NCBI GenBank assembly: GCA_005800965.1 | Contig: SYEA01000083.1 | Location: 1-26,922 of the forward strand | Length of the DNA stretch: 26,922 nt | Source: Actinomycetota bacterium | Lineage (GTDB): Bacteria > Actinomycetota > Acidimicrobiia > Acidimicrobiales > Ilumatobacteraceae | Direction of reading: 5' to 3' | Shown: piece after piece, positions 15,086-22,940 of the stretch | How positions within the stretch are numbered: position 1 is the first letter of the stretch | Layout: each line of letters starts with the position of its first letter | The notes under the pieces: model-generated | Databases searched by the model: none | Told to the model about the DNA's origin: nothing | What the model saw: only the letters and a program-made list of their open reading frames with translations | Made by a program: the position numbers and the translations under genes

Positions 15086-16518
15086 GCATGCACTGCAGGG
15101 CGCCGCGCCGACCACGGTGCGGCTGCCTCAAGTTGGGCCGCCAAACGAATCAACACGTCTTCGCGATACGGCGCACCAACGAACTGCACTCCCATCGGTA
15201 AACCGCTCTTGGACATGTGCAACGGCAGGCTGATTGCCGGTTGGCCAGTCATGTTGAATTGCGCTGTGTACTGCATGATTTCACGCAAGCGTTCAGTCGA
15301 GTCGTCACCCGACAACTCACCAATCTTGGGTGGTGGGCCAGCCAGGGTTGGTGTCACCAAAATATCGAATGGCTTCGCCGTGTCACGTGGCAACCACCAC
15401 GACGTCACTTTGCGACTCCACGAATACAACCACGTGACAGCCTGCAGATACGTCACAACATTCGTGGCGTTTCCAAATTGGGCCATCAAGTGATTTCCTG
15501 GCTCGATGTCGTCGGTAGTCAACGACACCCCAAATTGTTTTTCGAGTGTTGCAACATCATTTGCAATATGTGCAATGACTACTGCCAAAAACATGTCGCC
15601 AAAAGTTGCATCATCGAGCGCCTCTGGGTGGGCTACTTCCACGTGATGACCCAGCGACTCGAGCAGTTTGCCGGTTGCCACTACCGACTCTCGCGCGTCG
15701 GGGTGGTCAAGCCCACCAGGCAATAACGGGCCAGACAACAGACCCACGCGCAACTTGCCCACTTTTGCTCCAACCTCACTTGCATACGGTTGCAACGGCA
15801 GCGGCGGAGTGTTCGGGTCACCTGCTTCGTATCCCGATATCGCATCCATCACGGCTGCAGTGTCGCGCACCGACCGAGTGACACAACCCTCCACCACTCC
15901 ACCCAACCATGACTCGCCGAGTGCTGGCCCCAAACTCACGCGACCTTTGCTTGGCTTTAGTCCGACCAGGCCGCATTCACTCGCCGGAATCCGAATCGAA
16001 CCTCCACCATCATTGGCATGTGCCACAGCTACGCACCCTGCACTCACGGTTGCCGCCGAACCACCGCTGCTACCACCCGTCGAGTGCTCGGTGTTCCACG
16101 GGTTGCGCGCCGGGCCGTATGCGAGTGGCTCAGTAGTAATCGTGCTGCCGAATTCGGGCACGTTGGTGCGTCCGATGGTGATGAACCCGGCACGACACAA
16201 GCGCTCGTACAAATACGAGTCTTCAGTAGCAACGAACTTGCGATTCTTCAAAAACCGTGTGCCGAGGTGATACGACTCACCCTTGATCGAACAGTTCAAG
16301 TCTTTCACCACTATTGGCACGCCGGCGAAGGCACCGCCACGTGCGGCCTTTGCTTCGTCGCGCGCACGTTCGAAACGAGGGTGAATCACCGCATTCAATT
16401 GCGGGTTTACACGCTCTACTGCAGCAATCGCCAGGTTGACCAGCTCGGTAGCCGAGATCTTTCCGGCACGAACTAGTTCGGCTTGGGCAGTTGCGTCTAG
16501 GTCAAGTGGATCGCTCAT
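15082..16518 (-). CDS. Amidase-signature family hydrolase
   Basis: The 478-residue protein carries the Ser-cisSer-Lys catalytic set: Lys72 in IVVKDLN, the Gly/Ser stretch STGGSSGGS (about 146-154), and the nucleophile Ser174 in DGGGSIRIPAS. It hydrolyses or transfers amide bonds; the family includes GatA, NylA-type 6-aminohexanoate-dimer hydrolases and indoleacetamide hydrolases. It is not the GatA of the GatCAB complex, since that gene sits at the left edge next to gatC. Substrate unknown. The start at 16518 follows a TAGTGT element by eight bases. Its stop overlaps the GT2 start, so the two are translated together, though a functional link is only inferred. Confidence 0.9.
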   Translation of the reverse strand: MSDPLDLDATAQAELVRAGKISATELVNLAIAAVERVNPQLNAVIHPRFERARDEAKAARGGAFAGVPIVVKDLNCSIKGESYHLGTRFLKNRKFVATEDSYLYERLCRAGFITIGRTNVPEFGSTITTEPLAYGPARNPWNTEHSTGGSSGGSAATVSAGCVAVAHANDGGGSIRIPASECGLVGLKPSKGRVSLGPALGESWLGGVVEGCVTRSVRDTAAVMDAISGYEAGDPNTPPLPLQPYASEVGAKVGKLRVGLLSGPLLPGGLDHPDARESVVATGKLLESLGHHVEVAHPEALDDATFGDMFLAVVIAHIANDVATLEKQFGVSLTTDDIEPGNHLMAQFGNATNVVTYLQAVTWLYSWSRKVTSWWLPRDTAKPFDILVTPTLAGPPPKIGELSGDDSTERLREIMQYTAQFNMTGQPAISLPLHMSKSGLPMGVQFVGAPYREDVLIRLAAQLEAAAPWSARRPAVHA

Positions 16519-16526
16519 AGTCCGAC

Positions 16527-16532
16527 ACACTA
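16527..16532 (-). promoter_or_regulatory. Candidate -10 element for the leaderless amidase gene
   Basis: TAGTGT on the minus strand ends eight bases before the ATG at 16518. The gap to the divergent glycerate-kinase start is only 20 bases. For that gene only an imperfect CACACT (16526-16531) sits at matching distance. Confidence 0.4.
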
Positions 16533-16538
16533 GAAGCC

Positions 16539-17543
16539 ATGCGAGTCTTGGCGGCAGTCGACAAGTTTCGGGGCACCGCCACTGCCCACGAAGTGGCCCG
16601 CGCCATTGCCGACGCCTGTTGGACCACCGGGCATGAATGCATTGAATTGCCGATGGCCGACGGTGGTGAAGGCACCCTTGCCGCCCTGGGCGGCGCAAAC
16701 CGAACTTTGCAGGTACAAGGCCCACTTGGTGCACCAGTGGAGGCAGCGTGGCGATTTCATCGCGGTACGGCGGTGATTGAAATGGCGCTCGCCTCGGGTT
16801 TACAACTCATCGGTGGCGCCGAGCACAACGACGTGATTGCCGCATCCACCATCGGCACAGGGCAACTCATTGATGCTGCGCTCAATCTTGGTGCAGACCG
16901 CATCATCGTGTGCCTCGGCGGTTCAGCCACGACCGATGGTGGGCTTGGCGCAGTGCAGGCCATCACCGTGCCGGCTCGACTCAAACGTGTCGAATTTTTG
17001 GTGGCCTGTGACGTGACCACCAACTTTCTTGATGCAGCAGAAATCTTTGCGGCTCAAAAAGGGGCAACAGCAGCCCAGATCAAGTTTTTGACTACGCGCC
17101 TTGCTGGCACTGCCGAGCACTACCGACAACGATTCAATGTCGATGTCACGCGTGTCGCTGGTGGCGGTGCTGCTGGTGGTTTGGCTGGTGGTTTGTTCGC
17201 GCTCGGGGCCACACTGATGCCGGGCTTCGACATCGTCGCCGAAGAAGTTGGTCTTGACGAGGCCATCGAGGGTTGCGACGTGATCATCACTGGGGAGGGA
17301 CGACTAGACGACACCAGCTTTGACGGAAAAGTGGTGGGGAGCATTGCGGCCCTCGGCAAACAACGACGCAAGACCGTGCACGCCATTTGCGGCGATGTGC
17401 ACGCCTCAGCCCTCACCCACCTGAAACGACTCGGTATTGAGGCCACCAACTTGCGCCACACCTTTGGCGACGACGGTCTTACTGCGACCACACGATGTGT
17501 GGAGCAGGCCGCTGCTCAATGGCTTGCGACGCAAGAAGCCTGA
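16539..17543 (+). CDS. Glycerate kinase (GlxK/GarK family)
   Basis: The 334-residue protein matches the bacterial glycerate kinase family in length and pattern: VLAAVDKFRGT at the N-terminus, PMADGGEGT, CLGGSATTDGG, GGGAAGGLAGG and TGEGRLDDTSFDGK. It phosphorylates D-glycerate with ATP, giving 2-phosphoglycerate or 3-phosphoglycerate depending on the subfamily, and feeds glycerate from glyoxylate or sugar-acid catabolism into glycolysis. The ATG at 16539 is 20 bases from the divergent amidase start. The next gene is convergent and 14 bases away. No glyoxylate carboligase or tartronate reductase lies in the window, so the source of glycerate is unclear. Confidence 0.93.
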   Translation: MRVLAAVDKFRGTATAHEVARAIADACWTTGHECIELPMADGGEGTLAALGGANRTLQVQGPLGAPVEAAWRFHRGTAVIEMALASGLQLIGGAEHNDVIAASTIGTGQLIDAALNLGADRIIVCLGGSATTDGGLGAVQAITVPARLKRVEFLVACDVTTNFLDAAEIFAAQKGATAAQIKFLTTRLAGTAEHYRQRFNVDVTRVAGGGAAGGLAGGLFALGATLMPGFDIVAEEVGLDEAIEGCDVIITGEGRLDDTSFDGKVVGSIAALGKQRRKTVHAICGDVHASALTHLKRLGIEATNLRHTFGDDGLTATTRCVEQAAAQWLATQEA

Positions 17544-17557
17544 TCCGATCGGAGTGA

Positions 17558-18169
17558 TTAGCCCGCTGTAGTGGTGGTGATAATCGCTGGCGGTGCAACA
17601 GTGCCACCGGCAAGGATCGACAATGGCTTACCTGCCACGTCGGTGCCCAGCAGAATCAAAACGCTCGCTTCGCCCAAACTGCCCGTTTCGGTGGGTATCG
17701 GTGTCGGCATTGGTGCAGTCGCTACACCACCTAATTCACGCGCTACCTCAGCAGCCGGAGCCTCGCTACCCAACAAGTAATACACGACGGTCACGGTTTG
17801 CTTCGGAGTGACTTCACTCTTGTTGATGGCTGGCTGCACGATGTAGCCACGGCCCTGCATCTCGGTGGTGAGCAAACCCGCACTGCCACTTACCCCAGAT
17901 GCGTTGGCAATCTGCACTTTGAAGGCTGTGAGCACCACCGGCGCTGCCGTTGTTTCTACGGCGATGGTCTCGACGGTGGTCTCTTGCGTGGCTGACTCAT
18001 CAACTTGGCCGGACTCAGGGGATGCCACAGAAGTGTCATTGCGCAAGTCACGCAGAATGAAAAATCCAAGCAACACTGCCAACACTGCCACTGCAATCGA
18101 CAGCACAGAATTGACATTGCTAGCACGGGGCTCAGGTGCAGGACGCTGACGGCGATGTTCTTGACTCAT
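17558..18169 (-). CDS. LytR_C-domain envelope protein
   Basis: The 203-residue protein has a short charged N-terminus rich in Arg and Pro, one membrane helix (about 21-42), a Thr/Glu-rich linker, and a domain from about 82 with FKVQIANASGVSGSAG, RGYIVQPAINKS and VYYLLGSEA, which is the LytR_C pattern. This domain occurs alone or behind LytR-CpsA-Psr phosphotransferases of actinobacterial cell walls. Here no LCP domain is attached, so it is a stand-alone anchored protein. It ends in a long Thr-rich stretch. It probably faces outside with the single helix as anchor. Function unknown. A TAGTCT element lies six bases upstream of its ATG. Confidence 0.8.
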   Translation of the reverse strand: MSQEHRRQRPAPEPRASNVNSVLSIAVAVLAVLLGFFILRDLRNDTSVASPESGQVDESATQETTVETIAVETTAAPVVLTAFKVQIANASGVSGSAGLLTTEMQGRGYIVQPAINKSEVTPKQTVTVVYYLLGSEAPAAEVARELGGVATAPMPTPIPTETGSLGEASVLILLGTDVAGKPLSILAGGTVAPPAIITTTTAG

Positions 18170-18175
18170 GTAGCC

Positions 18176-18181
18176 AGACTA
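18176..18181 (-). promoter_or_regulatory. Candidate -10 element for the LytR_C gene
   Basis: TAGTCT on the minus strand ends six bases before the ATG at 18169, giving a leaderless or one- to two-base leader transcript. Confidence 0.35.
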
Positions 18182-18226
18182 ATCGCCGTCAATATCCCAC
18201 AGCGGTACATCATTGTCTCAAAGGAT

Positions 18227-18232
18227 TACGAT
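18227..18232 (+). promoter_or_regulatory. Candidate -10 element for the DUF2142-like gene
   Basis: TACGAT ends six bases before a GTG at 18239. It supports that start over an ATG at 18155, which lies inside the LytR_C gene. Confidence 0.35.
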
Positions 18233-18238
18233 TGCGCA

Positions 18239-20062
18239 GTGACCAATAGACCAGAGAGAAGTTGGGTCGTCTTTGGTGCAACTTCGCTAGTTGCCATGAT
18301 GCTTTTGGCCTTGTGGGCGCAGCTCACACCATTGGGTTCAGCACCTGATGAGGCTTCTCATCTTCTTAAGTCGGCGGCAGTAATTCGAGGGCAATACAAG
18401 GGAGAAGAAATCCCAGGTTGGCGGCTGTCGATTGATGGATGGGCCTATGAAAGTACGTCTGGTGTGGCAGACATTGTCATTGTCGCTGACGGAGAAATTG
18501 TGGATCGTTCAGCGCTGAACGTTGCGCGCGATGATGTGACTGCGAATCTGGGCATTGACTCATCAACGATTGTCGGCTTTTCTATCTGGGTCTTTAGCTT
18601 TGAGCTTCCCGATTCGTATTCGATCTACGCCTCGTTGAACGATGGACGGCTCGTTCCACTGCAAATTCTCGCTGAAAAAAACGTGCTGACTTCACCACTC
18701 GACGTGAAGGTTGATGGGTTATCACCCAGAGCAGTGGACTCAATGACGAGCTTGGTCGAAGATTCACATCTCAATGGTCGAATGGAATACTCACACTGGG
18801 CGACTTATGTGGACATTGATCCGCAATTTGACGGCGCGAATACGGTGCAGCGCTGCTTCGTCGCCCAACCCACGGTGCCCGCATGCGGACTACGAGTACA
18901 AGACCAACCGACCACCGACGAACGTCCGATCACTGCGATGGGGCTCTACACGCCAGCGGTTTATCTGATACCCGGGCTTGGCACACTTGCTGGTGCAAAT
19001 AACGATTCGTGGTTTGCTGCACGACTCTGGAGCGCTCTCGCAGCAGCCCTCATGATCGCCTTATGCGTCGTGAATCTGGTGAGACATAATGCTTCTTTCT
19101 TACCACTCCTCTCTGCGCTGGCACCCGCCGTAATCTTCCTTGCATCGGTAGTGAATCCAAGTGGATTGGAGCTCGTCGGCTCTATTGCCCTCTGGATTGC
19201 CGCTCCCGGGATGCTTCGCGATAAGCGACACGATTTCTGGGAAGTTCTCACCTATGCAATTAGTGGTGTCGCGTTGATCCTGGCTCGCCCACTTGGGATG
19301 GTGTACTTCGCCAGCATCATGCTGGTGTGTGTGATTGCCAGTGGAACCTGGCGTACCGCACTCCAATTGATAAGGCAACATCGAACTGTTTCCGCTCTGC
19401 ATACGATGATGCTTCTCTTCGCAACTTGGTGGTACCTGTTTGTTTACAATCCCGCGGTTGATCCACGACGCGCCGAGTACTTGGCGACAGATGTGCCGTT
19501 GCAGGAGCAGGTTTTCCATGCATTCGGAGATACTTACCGAGTACTACTCGAGGCCATCGGAGATCTTGGATCACTCGATGTTCCGCTCCCACGACTGATA
19601 TTCGTAATGCTGATTACGGTGGCGATATGGCTCATCTCTCTCGGTGCGACAAGCTCTACCACTGCAACTCGGGTAGCGCTAACGAGTCTTGTGCTGATGT
19701 CGATACTGCTTATCCTCGCGACTGATATCAACTACTACCGAATTCTTCGTGGATACGGAGTGCAGGGCCGACACATTATGCCTCTCCTCGTCGGCCTGCC
19801 ATTGCTGGCAGCACGACATCTACGACCATCTGTAGTTACACGCACCACCATGATTGGTGTGTGGGTGTTGGCGCAATTCGTTGCGGGTTTCACCGCTCTT
19901 CGTCGATACTCGGTGGGAATCATTGGCGACAACTTCTTGGCGATGTTCTCTGCACCGGCTTGGGAACCACCACTTGGTATCACCACCACTCTGGTGCTGT
20001 TGGGAGGACTTCTGCTTACGGTTGGCTACGGGGTCAATTACCTGGAATCTCGTCGCAATTGA
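18239..20062 (+). CDS. DUF2142-like polytopic membrane protein
   Basis: The 607-residue protein starts with a membrane helix and then has the motif PLGSAPDEASH, followed by a long soluble loop rich in Asp and Ser (about 50-260), and around ten more membrane segments. VNPSGLELVGSIALW and YGVQGRHIMPLL match the conserved spots of the DUF2142 family of predicted membrane glycosyltransferase-like proteins. Its role is unknown; cell-surface polysaccharide or glycan work is often inferred from neighbours in the family. The GTG at 18239 has a -10-like element before it. A hand count of five lines gives 51% GC against 63% in neighbouring genes. Its last base is also the 3' base of the opposing tRNA-Thr. 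Confidence 0.7.
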   Translation: MTNRPERSWVVFGATSLVAMMLLALWAQLTPLGSAPDEASHLLKSAAVIRGQYKGEEIPGWRLSIDGWAYESTSGVADIVIVADGEIVDRSALNVARDDVTANLGIDSSTIVGFSIWVFSFELPDSYSIYASLNDGRLVPLQILAEKNVLTSPLDVKVDGLSPRAVDSMTSLVEDSHLNGRMEYSHWATYVDIDPQFDGANTVQRCFVAQPTVPACGLRVQDQPTTDERPITAMGLYTPAVYLIPGLGTLAGANNDSWFAARLWSALAAALMIALCVVNLVRHNASFLPLLSALAPAVIFLASVVNPSGLELVGSIALWIAAPGMLRDKRHDFWEVLTYAISGVALILARPLGMVYFASIMLVCVIASGTWRTALQLIRQHRTVSALHTMMLLFATWWYLFVYNPAVDPRRAEYLATDVPLQEQVFHAFGDTYRVLLEAIGDLGSLDVPLPRLIFVMLITVAIWLISLGATSSTTATRVALTSLVLMSILLILATDINYYRILRGYGVQGRHIMPLLVGLPLLAARHLRPSVVTRTTMIGVWVLAQFVAGFTALRRYSVGIIGDNFLAMFSAPAWEPPLGITTTLVLLGGLLLTVGYGVNYLESRRN

Positions 20063-20133
20063 GCCGAGAGTGGGAATTGAACCCACGACCTACCGCTTAC
20101 AAGGCGGTTGCTCTGCCACTGAGCTACCCCGGC
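20062..20133 (-). tRNA. tRNA-Thr(UGU)
   Basis: The minus strand folds into a full cloverleaf: acceptor GCCGGGG with TCTCGGC (two G-U pairs), D-arm GCTC..GAGC, anticodon stem ACCGC/GCGGT around CTTGTAA with anticodon TGT, and T-arm GTGGG TTCAATT CCCAC. The discriminator is T and no CCA is encoded. It reads ACA and neighbouring Thr codons. It lies 58 bases downstream of rlmB in the same direction and may be transcribed with it. Confidence 0.95.
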
Positions 20134-20135
20134 GA

Positions 20136-20150
20136 GTCGCACGAAGCGAC
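20136..20150. other. Small hairpin upstream of tRNA-Thr
   Basis: GTCGC and GCGAC form a five-pair stem with a five-base loop (TTCGT on the minus strand), ending two bases before the tRNA 5' end. It lies between rlmB and the tRNA and lacks a T-run, so it is not a clear terminator. It may aid 5' processing. A TAGTAT sequence at 20159-20164 on the minus strand could be a tRNA promoter element. Confidence 0.3.
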
Positions 20151-20191
20151 AGTCATCAATACTACGCGCGCAAGGAATAGGTGAGAAACAA

Positions 20192-21124
20192 CTATTGCCG
20201 ACGTGCGCGCACGACTTCATACGTGGCGAGTGCCGCAGCCGCCGACACGTTCAGCGATGACAGTGCACCAAGCATCGGAATCGAGACAATCAAATCGCAT
20301 CGCTCACGCACCAACCGGGATAACCCCGGCCCCTCGGCACCAAGCACCAAGCAAATGTGTTCGCAGGCCAGGTCTCCCATACCAAAGATTGGTTTATCGG
20401 CTGCATCATCTAAACCAACCACCCACACGTTGGCGTCACGCATCAACTGAATTGCAGTCGGCAGCCCGGGCGTCAGACACATCGTCAGATACTCCACGGC
20501 ACCAGCAGATGCCTTGGCAGCACTCGGGGTGATATGAACAGCGCGATGGCGCGGCAGAATCACGGCGTCTACCCCAGCACCTTCACAAGAACGCAGAATC
20601 GCCCCAAGATTGCCTGGGTCAGTCACCCCGTCGATAGCCACGAGAAACAATTTCTCTGCTTGTGCAGTGCGGGCGAGCACTTCGTCAAGTGACACCTCTT
20701 CGAGCGCATCGGCAAAAGCAATCACACCCTGTGGTGCTTCGCTGCGTGCCTGCTCATCGATTTCTTTGCGTGAAACCTGACGCACGACCACTCGCTGTGA
20801 ACGCGCAATATCCAAAATCTCACTGATGATCGGGTTCTTGTCGGTGTCTTCAGCGATCAAAATTTCGCGCGTGCGACGACGACCAGCCGTGAGTAACTCG
20901 CGAACAGCTTGGCGGCCTTCAATCTGTTCACCTCCGAGTGAACGATCATTCGAACGCGGGCGTGCCGAACGATCAGGGCGAGGCGACCGTGCCGAACGTG
21001 CCGTGCGGTCACGCTGAGCGCCACGTGCATCACCACGGCCGGTACCACGACCTGCACCACGCGCATCACCGCGCTCTGGGCCACGATTGGGTCGGCGCGC
21101 GTCGCGCCGCGGACGTCGTGTCAT
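20192..21124 (-). CDS. rlmB: 23S rRNA 2'-O-ribose methyltransferase, TrmH/RlmB family
   Basis: The 310-residue protein has the SPOUT (TrmH) motifs: DPGNLGAILRSCEGAG, LVLGAEGPGLSRL and IPMLGALSSLNVSAA. Before the catalytic part lies the SpoU substrate-binding domain (GRQAVRELL to EAPQGVIAFA). It likely methylates the 2'-O of G2251-type guanosine in 23S rRNA. The first 62 or so residues are an added tail rich in Arg, Gly, Asp and Ala (RGDARGAGRGTGRGDARG), probably disordered and RNA-binding. Its ATG overlaps the ispF TGA by four bases. In many actinobacteria cysS lies between these two genes as I recall; here it is absent. Confidence 0.9.
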   Translation of the reverse strand: MTRRPRRDARRPNRGPERGDARGAGRGTGRGDARGAQRDRTARSARSPRPDRSARPRSNDRSLGGEQIEGRQAVRELLTAGRRRTREILIAEDTDKNPIISEILDIARSQRVVVRQVSRKEIDEQARSEAPQGVIAFADALEEVSLDEVLARTAQAEKLFLVAIDGVTDPGNLGAILRSCEGAGVDAVILPRHRAVHITPSAAKASAGAVEYLTMCLTPGLPTAIQLMRDANVWVVGLDDAADKPIFGMGDLACEHICLVLGAEGPGLSRLVRERCDLIVSIPMLGALSSLNVSAAAALATYEVVRARRQ

Positions 21125-21585
21125 GAAACGAGCAACGCAACTGCCATACAGGCGATTCCTTCGACTCGGCCGATACTGCCCAGACCTTCAGCACGTCGGC
21201 CCTTCACCGAAACCGGCGCACCAACTGCGGCGGCCAAATTGGCTTGCATCGCTGCGCGATACGGCGCAATCTTGGGACGTTCACAAATAACGTTCACATC
21301 CACGTTTTCTACTCGCCAACCAGCCGCACGAACCTTGCCCACCACCTGACGCAAAATCTGCATCGAGTCGGCGCCCTTCCACTGCGGATCAGAATCCGGA
21401 AAATGTTCACCAATGTCGCCGAGGCCCGCTGCACCGAGCAAAGCATCACTCACCGCATGGGCGATGGCATCGGCATCACTGTGGCCGAGTAGCCCAGGCT
21501 CACCGACAATATGCACTCCAGCCAACACGAGCGGGCGATCATCATCAGCAAAACGATGTATGTCAAAGCCCTGACCAACTCGCAT
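21121..21585 (-). CDS. ispF: 2-C-methyl-D-erythritol 2,4-cyclodiphosphate synthase
   Basis: IspF cyclises CDP-methylerythritol 2-phosphate with release of CMP in the MEP pathway of isoprenoid synthesis. The 154-residue protein carries the metal ligands in GFDIHRF and LGHSDADAIAHAVSDALLG, and the IGEHFPDSD signature. C-terminal residues RAEGLGSIGRVEGIACMAV match the family. The ATG at 21585 gives the usual length; an upstream in-frame ATG at 21618 would lie inside ispD. It follows ispD by two bases and overlaps rlmB by four, so the three genes are one operon. Confidence 0.97.
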   Translation of the reverse strand: MRVGQGFDIHRFADDDRPLVLAGVHIVGEPGLLGHSDADAIAHAVSDALLGAAGLGDIGEHFPDSDPQWKGADSMQILRQVVGKVRAAGWRVENVDVNVICERPKIAPYRAAMQANLAAAVGAPVSVKGRRAEGLGSIGRVEGIACMAVALLVS

Positions 21586-21587
21586 CT

Positions 21588-22241
21588 TTAGTGTCCGCTC
21601 TGTTGGATGCGGGCCCAATCCAAATCGTCGCGAGTGGTGATCTTGCGATTCAACATGTCGCCGTCCACGACCACCACTTTGCCGCCGAGTGCTTCGACCA
21701 ATGCAGCGTCATCGGTGCCCTCACCTTGCTCGGCATGGGCGCGATGCAAAACCTCGGCACGAAATGCTTGTGGTGTCTGAACTGCGCGAAGTGACCCACG
21801 CGGTGGTGTGCGCATGACCTGACCGGTGTCATCCACCACTTTGATCGTGTCGGCAACCGGTATTGCTGGCACGGCACCATCAGCGCCATTAGCGACTGCG
21901 GCAATCACTCGGCGGAAGTCATCTTCATTGGCAAACGGTCGAGCAGCATCGTGCACGCACACGATGGTGGCGTTCTGGGGCACTGCAGCCAACCCGCGAC
22001 GCACCGACTCGCTACGGGTGGCACCACCAGCAACACCACCTTCGCGGACGGCATCCTGCGGGGGAAGCACGACTACGACGCCATCGCTTGATTCGCGTGC
22101 CACCGCAACTGACCAATCGATTACGCGGCGGTCACCGAGCGATTCAAATTGCTTCGGGCCACCGAAACGAGTGCCCGCACCAGCGGCAACGACGATAGTC
22201 CAAATTATCTCGCCAGGTCTACGCAATTCTCCCGTGGGCAT
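21588..22241 (-). CDS. ispD: 2-C-methyl-D-erythritol 4-phosphate cytidylyltransferase
   Basis: IspD couples MEP to CTP. The 217-residue protein has the nucleotide-binding N-terminus VVAAGAGTRFGGPKQF, the VHDAARPF signature, RAVQTPQAF and TDDAALVEALG. The ATG at 22241 is chosen because a TACCCT element lies eight bases upstream and the upstream ATG at 22271 would read into the divergent crp start. It heads the operon ispD-ispF-rlmB. The pathway supplies the C5 units that carotenoid genes elsewhere in the window would consume. Confidence 0.97.
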   Translation of the reverse strand: MPTGELRRPGEIIWTIVVAAGAGTRFGGPKQFESLGDRRVIDWSVAVARESSDGVVVVLPPQDAVREGGVAGGATRSESVRRGLAAVPQNATIVCVHDAARPFANEDDFRRVIAAVANGADGAVPAIPVADTIKVVDDTGQVMRTPPRGSLRAVQTPQAFRAEVLHRAHAEQGEGTDDAALVEALGGKVVVVDGDMLNRKITTRDDLDWARIQQSGH

Positions 22242-22249
22242 TGGGCTTA

Positions 22250-22262
22250 AGGGTAGTACCGT
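22250..22262. promoter_or_regulatory. Back-to-back -10 elements, ispD and CRP-family gene
   Basis: Minus-strand TACCCT (22255-22250) ends eight bases before the ispD ATG, and plus-strand TACCGT (22257-22262) ends seven bases before the regulator ATG at 22270. The hexamers are one base apart, in a 28-base intergenic gap. Both transcripts would be leaderless and polymerases would compete for the site. Confidence 0.5.
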
Positions 22263-22269
22263 AAAGCGC

Positions 22270-22935
22270 ATGACTCATGAAGAGCTCCTCGCCAAAAATG
22301 CATTTTTCGCCGCCACTTCACCCGAATCGCTGAAGAAGATTGCCGCCGCCGGATCCGTGCGTCAACTCCAACGTGGTGATGTTTTGTTCAACGAAGGTGA
22401 AACACCAGATGCGATGTTCGTCGTTTTGTCGGGACGTATCGCTATCGCCATCGGCAACCGACCACTTGATGCCCGCGAAAGCATGCTTGCCCTCATGGAG
22501 TCGGGAGACCTGTTCGGTGAACTTGGCCTGTTGGACGACGGGGCGCGCAGTGCACTGGCGCGGGCACTCGAGCCATCGAGTGTGCTGCAGATTCCTTACG
22601 CTTCGGTCAAAACCGAGTTGCAAGGCAACCCATCCATGTTGTGGGGGGTCACCAAACTGTTGGCATCACGTTTGCGTGTCATGGACGAAGTGTTGTCAGA
22701 CAGCGTGTTCCTTGACGTCACAGGTCGCACCGCCAAGCGCTTGCTCGAGTTGTCAGAAGGCAGTGACGAGTTCGTCTTGCCCGTCACCCAAGAAGAACTG
22801 GCCGGGATGGTTGGTGCATCACGCGAGCGGGTGAATAAGGCAATCGCCAGCTTCATTCGCCTCGGCTGGCTCGAACAAGCAGACCGTCGCTATCGCATCA
22901 AAGAGCGCGCGAAAATGACGGCGCGCTCGTCGTAA
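22270..22935 (+). CDS. CRP/FNR-family transcription regulator
   Basis: The 221-residue protein has an N-terminal cyclic-nucleotide-binding beta barrel (about 10-118), with RGDVLFNEGETPDAMFVVLS and the phosphate-binding cassette FGELGLLDDGARSALARA. The Arg-Ser pair is consistent with cAMP binding. The C-terminal winged helix has VTQEELAGMVGASRERVNKA as recognition unit. No Cys cluster for an FNR-type iron-sulfur site is visible, so a CRP/GlxR-like role is more likely. It is divergent from ispD, which it may regulate. No clear TGTGA-N6-TCACA site is seen in the 28-base gap. Confidence 0.92.
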   Translation: MTHEELLAKNAFFAATSPESLKKIAAAGSVRQLQRGDVLFNEGETPDAMFVVLSGRIAIAIGNRPLDARESMLALMESGDLFGELGLLDDGARSALARALEPSSVLQIPYASVKTELQGNPSMLWGVTKLLASRLRVMDEVLSDSVFLDVTGRTAKRLLELSEGSDEFVLPVTQEELAGMVGASRERVNKAIASFIRLGWLEQADRRYRIKERAKMTARSS

Positions 22936-22940
22936 TACGG

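Noticed and set aside
15082..16518. Amidase taken as a second gatA
   Set aside because: The gatCA pair is at the left edge. This gene is linked to a GT2 and lacks gatB or gatC partners, so it is a general amidase-signature hydrolase.
20136..20150. Hairpin before tRNA-Thr as a terminator of rlmB
   Set aside because: The stem has five pairs and no following T-run, and the tRNA starts two bases later.
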